From Neurospora intermedia (Eukaryota; Ascomycota; Sordariomycetes; Sordariales; Sordariaceae): DNA of 64,000 nt. A model generated the notes under the pieces. That model made no database searches. It was not told the origin of the DNA and saw only the letters and a program-made list of their open reading frames with translations. A program made the translations under genes and the position numbers. Location: contig BTPP01000003.1 in the NCBI GenBank assembly GCA_037102815.1, positions 5,084,001 through 5,148,000 on the forward strand, in the 5' to 3' direction. Shown piece by piece: positions 38,701-51,849 of the stretch; the first letter of the stretch is position 1; each line of letters opens with the position of its first letter.

Positions 38701-41700
38701 GAGTTTATAGTAAATATTTCTGAAGTTAAATATAATAATAAACCTTCTACCTATTTTGCCGGCTATTTAGCCCCTAATAAATTTTCGTCTCCCGGTATCT
38801 CGTTATTTTATATTATTTCGTACGCAATAGCTAACGAACTAGCGGTTATTTTTAATATAGTTCCTATTAAAAGTACCGACTTCGATGGGCTTGTACGACC
38901 TTTATTATTAAATTTATTATCCAATACTAAATTTATAGCGATTCCTAAACGCTTAGAGAAGGCTTAAACGTTTTATAGGTCGTTCGATCCTTCGTCTAAT
39001 AATTAAATAACTTCTATAGAGAATAGTCGGAAGCTATTTAGCCGGGTTAGAATATTAAGGAAAGCGGACATTTAAGTAAGTTTACTAATATTAGTAGACG
39101 GACGGAAGTCTAATATATTAGAGGTTTAATATAAAAATTAATATACGTTACTTACTTTTATTAAAGGATAAATTATTAAGGTAATTCCGGATATTATTTT
39201 TAGGAATAGGGAAACGAATTTGCGAAAAGTTATATTATATTTATAAATCGATATTAAATCTAGCCCTAATATACTTATTATTACTATATATTTTAATTCG
39301 GATTGTTTATCGATAGTAGTAAATAAAGTATTTATTAAAGAGTTTTTATTAAATATAAAATATAAAGTAGTACTACCTAGTATTATAAAGGGTATTAATT
39401 CGAAGATTATTATCGATACGGTTATAGAGTTTGATTTTTATATAGAAGGAAAGGTTAATAGTATTAAAATTAATAAGTATTTCTAAATATCCGCCTTAAT
39501 TATTAATAAATTAGGCCCGAATATACTATTGGGAATAGACTTCCTTCGTTATTATAGTACGAAATTAGATTTTAATATTACTCTATATTCTTTTAAATCG
39601 GTTTTTAGTATAAAAATTTAGGGTGAAGTCTATTTTAAAAGAATTGAAAGGGGGGAGGACGTTCTTATTACCGAAGTTTTTACTAAATTTAATATTCTAT
39701 TGTTAGAAGGGTAATTAGGAATTATCCTAATAAAGTATAGCGCTTAACTTAATAATTGGTATAGCCTAAGTAAACGTCCTACTTATAATTTTTATATATA
39801 ATATCCTTATTTACTAAACGCTACTATAGATAGTAAAATTCGTAAAATTATACTATATCTAAACTAATCCGAAGAGCTAATATTTATTCCTAGAGGAATT
39901 CGGATAAATATAATTATACGACCATTATATAAAGTTAATAAAATTACTATACTAATTAACGCTTCGGATATAGCTTTTCTCGTCCCCGAAGTATAAACCG
40001 GATTTATTTAAGAGTAATATACTATATTTATCAATAGGGCCGCTAAGGACGAAAAGGAAGAGGCTATTAGAAAAAGTACCTTTAAGGTACCTTCCTACGG
40101 AATTATTAAGCCCGTCGATATTAAAATTATTTTTTCCGAAGTAGGTATTAATATTTGTAATATAGATTTCGAATTCTTAGAATAAATTAAGAGCCTTTTG
40201 GATAAGTACGTTAATATTTTTAGAAATAGAGGGATTGTACTAATAAAAGAAGAAGATAAAATATATATTAATTTAATTGAAGGATAGTAAAATTAGCGAA
40301 GGATTATTAGGCTTTACCCTTTGGGTATTAAGGACTGCGAATTTCTTAATAAGGAGTATAATAAAATATACGCTTAAAGTAAAATATTATTTATATTACA
40401 ATTAATTCCTATTATTTGCCCAGTATTTATTATTTAGAAAAAAGTTAATAGAGTCGATAAAGGGCGTATTATAATTAATCTTCGCCCGTTCAATAGTATT
40501 ATTATACTTAATATATACCCTTTGCCCGACTAAGAAGATATTATTAATACTATAGTTAATAAGAAATTCTTTTCGATCTTTAACGCCGCCGGATTCTTTT
40601 ATTAGCTACCTATTTTTATTAAATATTATAACTATATAGTAATTATTAACCCGCGAGGTTTTAAATAATCTAACGTTATATTAATAGGTTTTAAGAATTC
40701 TCCAGTATTTGCACAAAGATTTATAAATAGGCTGTTCTTCGAGCACCGCTCCTTTATACGTACTTATATTAATAATATTATTATTTTTAATAATATTTAG
40801 GAAGAATACTTCGCTTATTTAGCTATTATTATAAATCTCCTTAATAAATATCGTATTTATATTAGCGCTAATAAATCTTTCGCAGGGTATCCTTCGGTAT
40901 AATTATTAAGTAGTATTATTAATAGAAAAGGTCGCAAACGTACGAAAGATTATATTAAAGCCTTTTAAAAATTAACCTTTCCTAATACGTTTAATAGTTT
41001 TAAAACCTACTTTAATATAGCTAGGTAGTTATATTAAGGTATATTATAGTTCGCTATTAAGGAGGAACTACTCAATCGAAAAAAGACCGAATTATTAAGG
41101 CGAGTACGCGAATTAGGTAATTTGTAGGTAGGTTCGACAAAATAAGTACGATAGGTATATACTTCTAAGGTTAAATTCGAGCCGATATTCGAAGAATGCG
41201 AAGCCTTCCGTATTATATAAGAAAACCTATACAATTAAGTATATCTTTTCTATTAAGTAAAAAGTAATATACTTTTTATTAAAACCGATACTAATAGTTT
41301 AGCCTATAGTATCTATATTTTCTAATTTAAGTACCTATAGGACGGGGAATCTATTCCTAAAATAAGTAAAATCCTACTAACTATAATTAAACTAGTATAT
41401 TTCTTATTAAGATTGACGTCCTTAGTTGAAAAGAAATACAATTCTATAGAAATAGAAATCGCAGCTATTATTTGGGCTTTATAGAAACTTTGAAAAATGG
41501 TTCAATTTAACGAATATCGGGTTAATATTATTACTAACTATACTTCTACTACCGGGATCGTTAAATATACTTCGTTACGTACAATGGATTTAGCTAAAGC
41601 TAACCCAAAATTTATAAATACCGCCAATTGGGCGTTATAGTTCAATTTAAATATATTCTATATTTTTAGATTATTGAATATTATATTGGATATACTATTA

Positions 41701-43299
41701 AAATTACCGACCGCCGAGACTATAGATAAGAATAATACTTCCAACGAATTAACTAATATCTAATCTAACTTCGCGGAAGTATAGAACGTTAATTATTAAA
41801 ATAGTCTTAATGCCTTTTTATTTATATATACTAAAGTTGTTCCGGATATACGTTAAATTTCGCTAATTATTATACTAGAATTTTACTAATAATTAATTAA
41901 GGTTTATTCTAAAGATCCTAAATATATTAGAGTTCTTTAGTTAATTAATAAAGTTAACGCTTTAGGGTATATTTATATACGACGATTAGGAAAGTACCTA
42001 AATCTACCGGCGGGCCCCTATCTATTTAAAAATAGGTTGTTTTACTATATTAATTATTAAAATATACGTTAGTTATATATTCTTCGGGTTTATATATAAA
42101 AAATACTAGAGTTAATATACAATAAGAAATATTATTTTAGAATTAATAGGATAATAGATAATTTGGCATACTTCTATATAAGGAGAAAGACCTAAATGGT
42201 GCACAAGTATATCAAATATTACGAAGTCTGCCGTTAAAATTAGTAGGATAGGTATCCGACCTTTAGAGAATTACTATTAATTCGGACGTTCCTAAGGCTA
42301 TTTTATATAGTTACTATAAATTTCGTTACTAATATGCCGATAATTAAAGCGGCCAGTACTATATAGGTTCTAGAAGGTTTCCCGGAATTTAATACCATAT
42401 ATATTATTATTTATAAGTTTAATAAAAAGGTACTACTAATAATTAACTATTCTACCTATAGTGCGCGGGAATAGGCTAAAGTATTATTTTAGACTTTATA
42501 GCTTTGTAATTAGGGTTTATTAATAGTTATTATTAGCGACCGAAATCCTAAATTTATTTCTACTATCTAAAGGAGTATTTTCGAAGTATTAGCTATTAAT
42601 CTACTATTTTCAACGGCTTACTACGCTTAGACGGACGGATAATCGGAAAGAACGAATTAGACTACTAAAATAGTTATTTGTATATAGTATACAACGAGCG
42701 TTGTTCCTTAGATATTAATATTAATAGTATTATAATATAATTTAAATAATACTATTCAATCTACTATCGGGTTATTACTAAATAAGTTAATATACAATTT
42801 TAAGTTATAGGCGGCCTTCGATCTACTTATACTAAATAATTAGGAAGTTACTATAGTAGAATCTTTAACTATTATTTATTAAGAATATTAATTCGAGGCC
42901 GTAGAGCTTATTAATTGGGCTAGAATAATTGCTAAAGAATAATATAATTCTAAATATTTTCTAATAATATTCGACGTAAGTAATAAAGTTTATTTACGTC
43001 TAGGTAAAGGTTATTATTTGCTTGGAAATCTAAAGAAGAAGTAGTTAATAGAAAGAATAGGCCCCTATTAAATTTTTAAGAAAATTGGCCTACTAGCTTA
43101 TAAATTCGATTTACTTAGCACTTAGCGTACCTATCCTATTATTTCTGTAATATATTTTTACAAGCTAATGTAAGGTTCCGATCCTTTCAATTGTAAAATT
43201 CCGCTACTATTACTGGTTAAAATTAATAATTAAGAGGAATAGGAGGTTGAAAATTTTGTAACTAGAAATTAAAGATTATTAAATATATAATATTTAGTT

Positions 43300-46200
43300 A
43301 AATAGATTAAGTATTAAGATAAGGATAATATATAGGAACCGTATAGTAAATTTATAAGGAATTCGAAGGAGTTGGTAAGGGATTTTAACGTAAAATATCC
43401 GTTAGAATTACTATTTAGAGGGAATTGCAAAAGGGTAATTTGGTGCGTTGGTAGTACAATCCTATAGAGGCGTTATTAAAATAGATAGAGGAAGTGACCG
43501 TTTTTTCGCTAAAAGAGGGGGAGGTTACCGGAAATTATAAGAGTTTGAGAGTTTTTTCCTTTATCTTATATTTTATTATTCTTTTTCGTTAAGTATTTCT
43601 GTAAGAAGTTATATTTTCCGTAACTTTTTATTAAAATTTCTAGAATTTTATTTAGAAATACGCTTAAGCGGAGGTAAGCCTAATATTAATAGTATATAGG
43701 ATAATATACTATACGCTATTTATAGCTTCGATTAAAATATTTTCCATTTTAATTAGGTAGGTACGTACAATCGTATAGAGGTAACGGCAATTATAGTTAT
43801 ATACGGCAAACGGCCCCGGTAGGTAAATATTCGTAGAGGAAGAGTCTTAGTATATATATACAATTTTTAAAAGAAATTAAAATTATTTAACTACTTTTAC
43901 CCTCTCTCCTTCTTACCCTAGTAATCTTACTACTATTTACCCTATCCCTACAACGCTTAATTCTATTATAACTCTCATTATATAGCAATCTTATTAAATT
44001 AATTATTATTTATTAATCTACTTTATCTTATATTCGCTAATTACAACCTTAGTATGTTAAAATAGCCGATATTAATATAGAATTCCCGCCGCCGGTTAAT
44101 AATATAATCGCTACCCTTAATAATTAGATTAATAGTTCTAACTACGACGGCAACCTACGTAGTTTTACTACAAACTGGTAGCTCGCTCCGTAGTCGCTTG
44201 AATATAACCCCCAGTTTAATATATTAATTAATATAATAAGATGCTTTAACTATTATACTATTAACGGTATTCCTAGTAAGATTATCAGTTTGGGAATTAA
44301 TAATATATACGTTATACTACCTAGTTTTATAACCGACCTTATCGAATAAATAAATACAATCCCATTCGGATAATTCTTTAATTATATCTATTATAAGTAT
44401 ATTATTAATACGTTTAATAACTTTAATTAAAATTATATTCCCTATAATCTATTTACTCGCTTCTCTAAATCTTTTAGTACTACCTAAGGCGTTCTAGTAT
44501 ATAACTCCAAAAAGGCGGATAATAATAGATATATAATACTAATTTTAACCGCTAATTATTTCTTTATACTATACGAAAATAAGCTATACTCCGTTTTATA
44601 TAATATTATCAATCGTATAAACGAATTAATTAATTTAAATATAGTAATTTTGCATTCTATTAAGGGTAATCTTACTTACTTTACGCCCGTACTTTTATTA
44701 AACGGATTCCCTAAGGATTTAATTCTTAATAATTACTATAGATTTTAATAGAAGTAAGTATTCAACGCTATTATTAATTTTAATAATACTTAAATTTAAG
44801 AGTCGTATTCTAATAGAGAATTCGATTTAATTTATATAATAGTAATTAAATTCGGCGATATTATCTTCGGAAGAAGATATATAAAGGAGTTTATTATTAT
44901 TAACGAACGCCTCTAAGTGTATTTCCTACCGGCTCTCTATATAGTTTACCCTAACGGCCGTATTATTAGGAGTAATAACTTCGACTTTTCTAAAATTTAA
45001 AAGTATAAAAAAATTATTTAATTAACTAGTAAAGCTCGTAAAATTTTATAGCTAGTAGTTAGACTAGCCTCTATCCTATCTCGTATTAAAACCCCAACCG
45101 CTAAAGCAACTCCGAGAAAGGTACGTAAAATTCTAATCCGAATTGTACAATCCCGTTCGACTACTACTAGTAAGAATAATAATAAAAGAAAAATATATCC
45201 GACCTTCACTAATACCCTTACTAATTATAATAAAAATTATATTAATTTTAGCGTTAAAATCGATTAAAAACTACGTACGGAAATTAAAAAGATTATTAAA
45301 GTATATATAGAAAATAAGGAGGAATATAAGAGATAATTCGCCGGTAATTACTCTTTTTTATAATATAAATTAGTTTATAATATTAAGGTAATTTTTAACT
45401 TTACTTTTAATAAGAAATGTAATAGTAATATTAATTTTACCGATCGTATCCCTTCGAAGGTAATATTATTCGCTATTTAATATTCTAATTACAATATTAG
45501 ACTTTTCGAGTAGATCGGTAGTCTATTAGGTAAATTTAATTATCTTTACCGCGCTTAAATAGTACCCGTTAAATCGGTTTTAAATAAGCTTCCTATAATT
45601 AAGAAGGTGGTTAATTGTACTATCGAGGTTAGTAGAGAACTTACAATACTTATTAACTTTGTCTTTCGTAAGGAAATTAAAGGAATATTAGCGAGCGCTT
45701 CGGAAAAGTAGATTGCGGTATTGGCGGTTTCTAACGAATATTAGGGAAGAATTGTATAAATAATATAGGTAGAATTAACGTCCCTTTGTACTAAATTTAG
45801 AAAAGTATAAAAGTTTTATATTCGATATTATTCCGCAACCTCATTTATTAATAGAACCCGTATATTTAATACTCTTCTTAGTATTATTGCTCCTTATAGT
45901 ATTCGTTCCGGCAATTTTTCACTTTAATTTATACTTGGCTTAATTAGATTACCTAATAAATTTTATACTATATCGGCTCGCTCGGGCTTTCGCTTTAATA
46001 CTTTATTTTTTACCCGCTCCCTTCGCTGTAGCTACCTTCCTACTAATTAGGAGTAGGAGGATTCTCTATTAGGATGTAAATATTCCTATTAAAATATATA
46101 TTATATAGACGAGAACGATAAGATAGAGGAGGACGAATTTAACGATCGCTTGCCTCGTTGCGGGTATAGTTACTAAGGGATCGGTACTAGGTTATTGAAT

Positions 46201-46366
46201 TATATACTCTATTCGGGTAGGTATATATTTTTATATCTATTAGCTAATTTGGATATAGGCGAATAGATAGAGATTCTAATAGATAATTAGATTTTTTATA
46301 TATATAGTTAAACTTAATAATATTATATAAATAGCGAGTACTCTTCTCCTTTTATCGAGGGGGAGA
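43300..46366 (+). other. Element C region between integrase and 3' LTR
   Basis: About 3 kb follows the integrase. On the same strand as pol, 44060-46340 has a protein-like residue make-up (for example NSSNYDGNLRSFTTNW near 44130, and a basic segment near 45110-45200). Ordinary Gypsy elements end soon after integrase. It could be an accessory or third gene of this family, or older host-element DNA carried along. No family recognised. Broken. Confidence 0.4.
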
Positions 46367-46705
46367 TGTTATAGGGTATTCTTAGTAGATACCTAGATGC
46401 TCTATTTTATTATGGTAGCGGCTCGTTAGAGCGTATAGTCTATTATATAAGAGTGCTCGTCCTATTAACTTCTATTAAGGTTGACGGATTATTAATTTAT
46501 ATTATACTAACCTTATATTTATCTTACTTATACTCAGTAAAGTCGTGTGCGAGGTCTTAGGTTGAGGCTTGCGATAGGTCTTGTCTTTAGTTTCTTTTAA
46601 TAAGACTGTCGTTAATCGTTATATACTATTACTCTATCTAGCAACTAGTTGCTTACTCTATTATTCTCTATTATTATCACTTGTGAAGCACATCTTCGCG
46701 TAACA
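46367..46705 (+). repeat. 3' LTR of element C
   Basis: Direct copy of 35458-35796. It is preceded by the purine tract and followed by the ATAGT duplication at 46706-46710. The outer end is less mutated than the matching end of the 5' LTR. Confidence 0.92.
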
Positions 46706-46710
46706 ATAGT

Positions 46711-49642
46711 TAATTTACTTTTTTAAATATTATTAACTATTTTTTAATATTAATTTTAGTAATAATTACTATTATATTAGTAATAACGGATCTAATGTCC
46801 GTCCCTATAATTTTAACTACTTCCTCTATTACCCCTTCTTTTACTTTAACCTTTTGCGGAGGTACTATTTATATAGCCTCCTCCTTCGTTAGTAGCGTAA
46901 CTTTATTTAATTATTGATAAAAAGTTAATTTAAACCTCCTCTTTTTGTTTCTTTACTAGCTTTTCATCGAATTGAAACTATATAATTCTTATTTAATTAA
47001 ATTCTTTAATTATTTTTTTAATATTTAATTTCTTAATTAAATAGGATGTAATAGGTATTAAAGTAGTAATTTGGGTCGTTAAAGGAGTTTTTTTACGCAA
47101 AGGTTGGTCGGAATTACTATTTAATCTAATTAAATTACTTTTCTTATTAATAATTACTAATATTCTCTTTTTAATTAATACTATATTTAGGTTATCGTTT
47201 AATAAATTATCCTCCTTATTATTATTATAAGCATTATTTTCGAAGTTGAAATATTTATAAATAGTCTTTATTATATTAATATAGAACTATAATTAGGTTA
47301 TTTAGTAAACCTTTTCTTTAAACCCTATAATTATTATAATTATCCTTCTAATTCTTTTTGCAAATTTCTTATAGAAGTTGCAAATAGCTATAGATTAAGT
47401 AAAGTCCTTTTCCTTTTCGGGTTGTTTTATTAGGAGTATTAAATATTTAAATACGGTTTTAATAATCTTTTTTCTATTATAGGGGATAGATTTACTATAG
47501 AAGACCTTTAGTATAATAGTTTTATTATTTATCTAATTTAGGTCTAACGTTAAGAATTCTTATTTGAAATAATAATAAAATTCTTTTTATATTTAAATAC
47601 CCTTAGTAATAACATTGTTCGCTATCTCTCTATAAATTTTTCAGGCGTCTAGTATATACTATTAGTACTAAGTATTTAATTTAATTTTATTAGAAAGGTA
47701 ATAGCTTTAAACCCTATTATTGAACTCTTTTAAATACTTAGAAACGTACTACCCTTTAAATTTAGCTTTAGGTATATAATCTTTTACGAAGGAAGCTATA
47801 AGAATTTTAGCTATTAATATTTATATTAGGTATATATTAGATAAGCTTTTAAACGGGTCTTTACTTAATAAATCTTTACTTAAGGTTTACTATACTTTGT
47901 ACTTAGGTTCTTACTATTAATTAAATTATATAATTATAATATTAGGTCCTAAGAATCTTAAAGAAGGACCCTAATAATAATTAGAAGGGGTAAAAGTAGG
48001 AGTAATAGGATAGGGATCTTAATAGGTAAAAAAATACTATTTAGATTTAAAGCTTTAGGAATAGCTAATTTCTAATTTAGTATAATAAAGTCTTAAAAGC
48101 GACTAGATAGGTTGTAAAAGAGTAATACGAGGAAGCGGATATTAGGTTCGAAGATTAAGTATAAAAGCGGATAAAATATACGAATATAGAATATAAATAG
48201 GATTAGGTTAGTTTGGCAATGGATTCCTAAAGGGGGTTAGTAATTAGTTTCCTAATTAAATTAGTAAAGGAGTCGGAAATTAATTAGGTCTCGGAAAGGG
48301 GAAAAAGGTAGTTTCTAATATAGGGGTCGAAGAAGGAAGAACGGGACTTAGGAAGGATAGTAGGAATAGCTTTAGTATTAATATAGGAGGCTAATCCAAT
48401 ATTTCCTAATTAATATATAGAGCTAAGACTATAAAAATATTCCTATTATTTTAGATCCGGTTAGTATCGTCTATACTACTTTTACGTACTAATTAATTTA
48501 TTTACTCCCTCTTTTTTTCTTTTAATTTAGAGGTCCCTAATCCCCCTTTTTATTTACTTTCTTACTAGTTAGGTATTATCGTACTATCGTACCTTCTTTA
48601 ATTAAAAATCTCTAATTAATTTTCCCCTTTTTTTATTCTTTTAATATTCCTTTTCTCTTTCTTTCTCTAGGTAAAAGGAACCTCTTTAATTCTTACCCTC
48701 TACCTTTTCTACCTCTCTATTTTTATTATTAATATTCGAAAGTAATAATTCTCGTTTGTAATAATAATATTATTATTAAAACTCTTTTAATAAGGGCTTA
48801 TAGTAATTAATTACCTCCTTTTAATTCTTGAAACGCAATAATAGTAATAATTATAATCCTAAGAGTCTATTAATAATAATTGTCGATATATTGTACGAAG
48901 GAAGAATTCGGAGGTAATAATTAGTACCCTTCCTTTTAGGGAACTAATTATAAATTATTAAGGAAAAAGGGTTTAAGTATTATCTAATCTTTCTACGCTT
49001 AGGTAGCGGCTATACATTACAAACTTAGGGATATTAGTCCCTAAAGGCCTAATATTAATATTTACTTTAGTTATTAGTAGATTCTTTCGTTACTTATCGT
49101 TCTTAGATGGTTTTTCAACCAAACTACTGCGTAAATAGCCTATTAATCGTCTATTCTTATTATTATTTAAATACTATTAATTAGGCATTCGTTCTTTTTA
49201 TTAGGTTATATAATCGAACTATTATTATTAAGCAATTTATTTATTGTCTATACTTATTTATATTCAATTATTATCGCTTAGATATTTGTTTATCTATTTT
49301 TCTTATTAGTTACTTATATTATTATTCGTACTCCGACGTTATATTCGAATAGTAGTTGGGTAATTATTAATTAGTTATATTATTAGCGATTATAGTATAG
49401 TTACTAATATAATTATATATCGAATATTATTGAGGGCCCCGGGCTATAGTAAATATCCGGTGCTAAGGATCTTTATATTTTTCTAAAATAAGGCTATTCA
49501 AACTTCTTTGTAACGATTAATTAAACGTCGCTAGCGAATATCGGGCAAATTTTAACGAGGATAGGAAATTGTAAAATCCCTATATTCGTTTTGGCTAATT
49601 TAGCGTAGGGTTTTAATACCTATCTCGTCCTTATTACTAATT
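46711..49642 (-). other. Element B leader and probable gag segment
   Basis: By position this is the 5' part of element B (its 5' LTR is at 49643-50339). It is very AT-rich and I recognise no domain in it. AGTAATAAGGACGAGATAGG lies directly inside the LTR on the coding strand and probably marks the primer binding region, shared with element A. Confidence 0.5.
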
Positions 49643-50339
49643 TAAAATAGCGAAAAAATTATAATAATAATAATAATTATACTACTATAACTAAAGTAAT
49701 ATATAAGGACTATAATTCTTAATTGTTTAATCTAGTAGAATAGTAAATAATTTTCAAACCTTTCTAAATAATCGAGATAGGAGGTATCGAGCCAAATATA
49801 ATTCACTAAAGTCTTATATCCGTTGAATAGTTGGATATTTAGTTGCTGTTGGAAAACGAAGATAATTAATAGATCTTTTAGTATCTTCTTTCCTATAAAT
49901 AAATAGAGAAACGAATGTATATTCCCTCTAAAGGGATAAAGGATCATTTAGTACAATAAAATAAGAAGAGGCAAATAATTAGAGATTACTAAGAACTATT
50001 ATTTTATTTAATTAAAAATACTAAATTAAGATTGATTATCTAGTATAATTGAAGAAAAGAATATTGTAATAATCTATTGTCTTCTCCTCTTGAAGTTCGA
50101 TGTCCTATCTATCCCCTTTATTTCTTTTTTTCCTTTATTATCCCTATTTTTCTACCTTTTCTAATCTATTATCTTATTAAATTAGTCCTATATTCTTTTA
50201 TCTTCTATTAATACTAACTGTTCAACTCTGTCCAATCTAGAAAGTATACCCTCTAATCCAGTACCCTTGCTAAAGGTTCGAAAAAAATCATTGCAGAAAA
50301 TAAATCAACGTATATATTCCCGTATACCACCCCAAATTA
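49643..50339 (-). repeat. LTR of element B (5' LTR in element orientation)
   Basis: Direct copy of 9372-10068, 697 bp. The inner start is heavily mutated (TAAAATAGCG for TGAAATGGCG). The outer end (about 50200-50339) is nearly unmutated. The GTAT duplication follows at 50340-50343. Confidence 0.88.
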
Positions 50340-50343
50340 GTAT

Positions 50344-50804
50344 CAGGGCCTTGGCTTATTATATATTAAGGAGCAGATCTACTGTATTAGTCGGTCAGGA
50401 CCCTAGGAATATACTGAGTAGAGAAAGGGATATAAAGAGGAGATCCCGAGTTGAGAATAGGTAGAAGGACGGGCACTCCTAATTAAATAATATACTTTCC
50501 TCGAAAATAGACCAAGAAGTTCCGCTCCCAAAATTACAGAGTCGTCGTTGAACATTCCAGTGACAGTAAGCTCAGCAACCTTTCCGTAACAAGACTAACT
50601 TTTAGACCTATTTAACCAGCCAGAACTAATAAGAAGGGTCTTATCCTTCTCGTTGGTCTTAGGTAGTGGTTAACGAACTGTAGCATTATTATTCTATCTC
50701 AGTTCCTAAGGATAGAGGCTATACTCAACTCCAGATCTGCTCCTCGCTACATTTAGGTGTAGTAAGGCGCTTTTCTTTGTTGGTGTGGTTTTTGCTCCAT
50801 TTCA
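50344..50804 (+). repeat. A-family LTR, right piece (461 bp)
   Basis: It continues the LTR begun at 9290-9371 and is the reverse complement of most of the element A LTR, ending TTTGCTCCATTTCA. It is clearly less mutated than either LTR of element A. It is followed by the CTAA duplication at 50805-50808. Confidence 0.88.
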
Positions 50805-51560
50805 CTAAAACCTATAGATTTAACTTATATATACCGGTAGTATTAACATAAGGAAGTATTATAATCCTCTCCTTCTTTTTCTTTAATCCTACTTATAATT
50901 TAATAGCTAACATAACGTTAGGAATTATTAATTAGAATAACGCAATTTCATTAATATTATATATATTCTTTAGCTTATACTATTCAACCAACTTCTTAAT
51001 AACTTCGATTCGTTCTTAGGATCTAGTAATATTAGCCGATCTACCTTCGCTAAACTACTTATACTTTTTAATATAGTAGCGGCGCTTAAATCTATTAAGC
51101 TAGCCGGTAGAGAAATTAGGCGGGGTAAGAAGCCGGAAATTAAATATTTTAAACTATAGAAATTTAATTACTTCCTTAATTATATCACTAGAGATAGGCA
51201 ATCAATTATTTTCTATACGAATAACCTACTCGAATAGAACCTTCTCAAATACAGAATACTCCGCTAAATAGATTCTAGAGACACTGTTAATACCCCTTAT
51301 AAAAGATTTATTATTTAAATAAACGAATTTAAATTTCAAGGATTCGAATACAATAAATTAGTTAATAGGGTAGCCTAGTTCTTTAATAGCCTAGGCGGCT
51401 ATATTACGTTATATATACTTAAGATTATCACGAACAAACGTACGGATCTTTTAATGATAAAGCTCGTTAATGGTATAGCGACGTTAAGATCTGTAAGGAA
51501 GTATAGTATTGAGGGTAATTAAAAGAGCGTTCAATTCTAGTTAGAAAAGTAAAGAAATAG
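50805..51560 (-). pseudogene. Fot1/pogo transposase, N-terminal half (CENP-B-like HTH and start of DDE domain)
   Basis: Read leftward, it shows an HTH-like segment (AIKELGYPIN, about 51400) and a CENP-B/Tc5-type segment (EYSVFEKVLFE, then NFSTG and LNRFKRR near 51110). NIYNINEIALF follows, where the family has NIYNMDETGLF. The first catalytic Asp is therefore an Asn codon (AAT, 50950-50952). The reading then runs through a Lys-rich stretch to the CTAA duplication and resumes at 9289. The start codon is uncertain because the frame stays coding-like up to about 51640. Many TAG/TAA codons replace expected Gln/Trp. Less mutated than the C-terminal half. Confidence 0.85.
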
Positions 51561-51849
51561 CTTCAAACCGTGATGATTTGAGTGAGTAACGAAGGGTAAT
51601 TGCTAGATTCTTAAATAAGACAACACAGCTAGCAAGGGGGTAATACTCCTATTAAAGGGTGTTAGGAGCTGGCAAGGGGTGTTAGAGTGGCTGATAGAAC
51701 TGTCAAACAGGGGTCAAAATAACGATATTGGTGTATTACTAAGCAAGAATCTGATTTAAATCGTAATGTAAAGGTTGATCGTTACTCCCATACTAATCTG
51801 CACCGTTACCGTGATTTTGAACGTTATGGTCAGAATATCGTTGTATAGC

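Larger units (their letters stand above)
35458..46705 (+). mobile_element. Gypsy-type LTR retrotransposon 'C' (fossil) inserted in element B
   Basis: LTRs are 35458-35796 and 46367-46705, 339 bp each. They begin TGTTATGGGG and end TCGCGTAACA. A perfect 5-bp duplication ATAGT lies at 35453-35457 and 46706-46710. The coding strand is plus, and a purine tract (GAGGGGGAGA) abuts the right LTR. Approximate parts are gag 36000-38500, retropepsin-like 39100-39600 (ILLGIDFLR), reverse transcriptase 40300-41000 (YINNIIIF where YxDD is expected), RNase H 41440-41750 (EIEIAAIIWAL) and integrase 42100-43000 (AYYAQTDGQSERTN, FISTI). Reverse transcriptase before integrase places it in Ty3/Gypsy. About 3 kb of extra sequence follows pol. 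Broken by dozens of RIP-type changes. Confidence 0.9.
9372..50339 (-). mobile_element. Large LTR retrotransposon 'B' (Gypsy-type fossil, hosts two further insertions)
   Basis: LTRs are 9372-10068 and 49643-50339, 697 bp each. They begin TGAAATGGCG and end CCAAATTA, with a 4-bp duplication GTAT at 9368-9371 and 50340-50343. The coding strand is minus: a purine tract (AAAGGGAGGATT on that strand) abuts the left LTR, and the putative primer site lies just inside the right LTR. Its own DNA is 9372-15087, 29441-35457 and 46706-50339, about 15.3 kb, which is large for the group. Approximate parts are gag in 46711-49642 and 33000-35450, reverse transcriptase about 31600-32600, RNase H about 31000-31500 and integrase about 29450-30900. 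A 5-kb region (10069-15083) then lies between pol and the 3' LTR. It is a fossil with dozens of breaks, saturated with RIP-type transitions. LTR divergence cannot be turned into an age because of RIP, but the equal LTR lengths argue against great age. Confidence 0.85.

Noticed and set aside
8280-51600. Mitochondrial or other organelle DNA insertion, suggested by AT content
   Set aside because: Retroelement domains, LTR pairs and target duplications explain the block, and the C-to-T bias between LTR copies explains the AT content.
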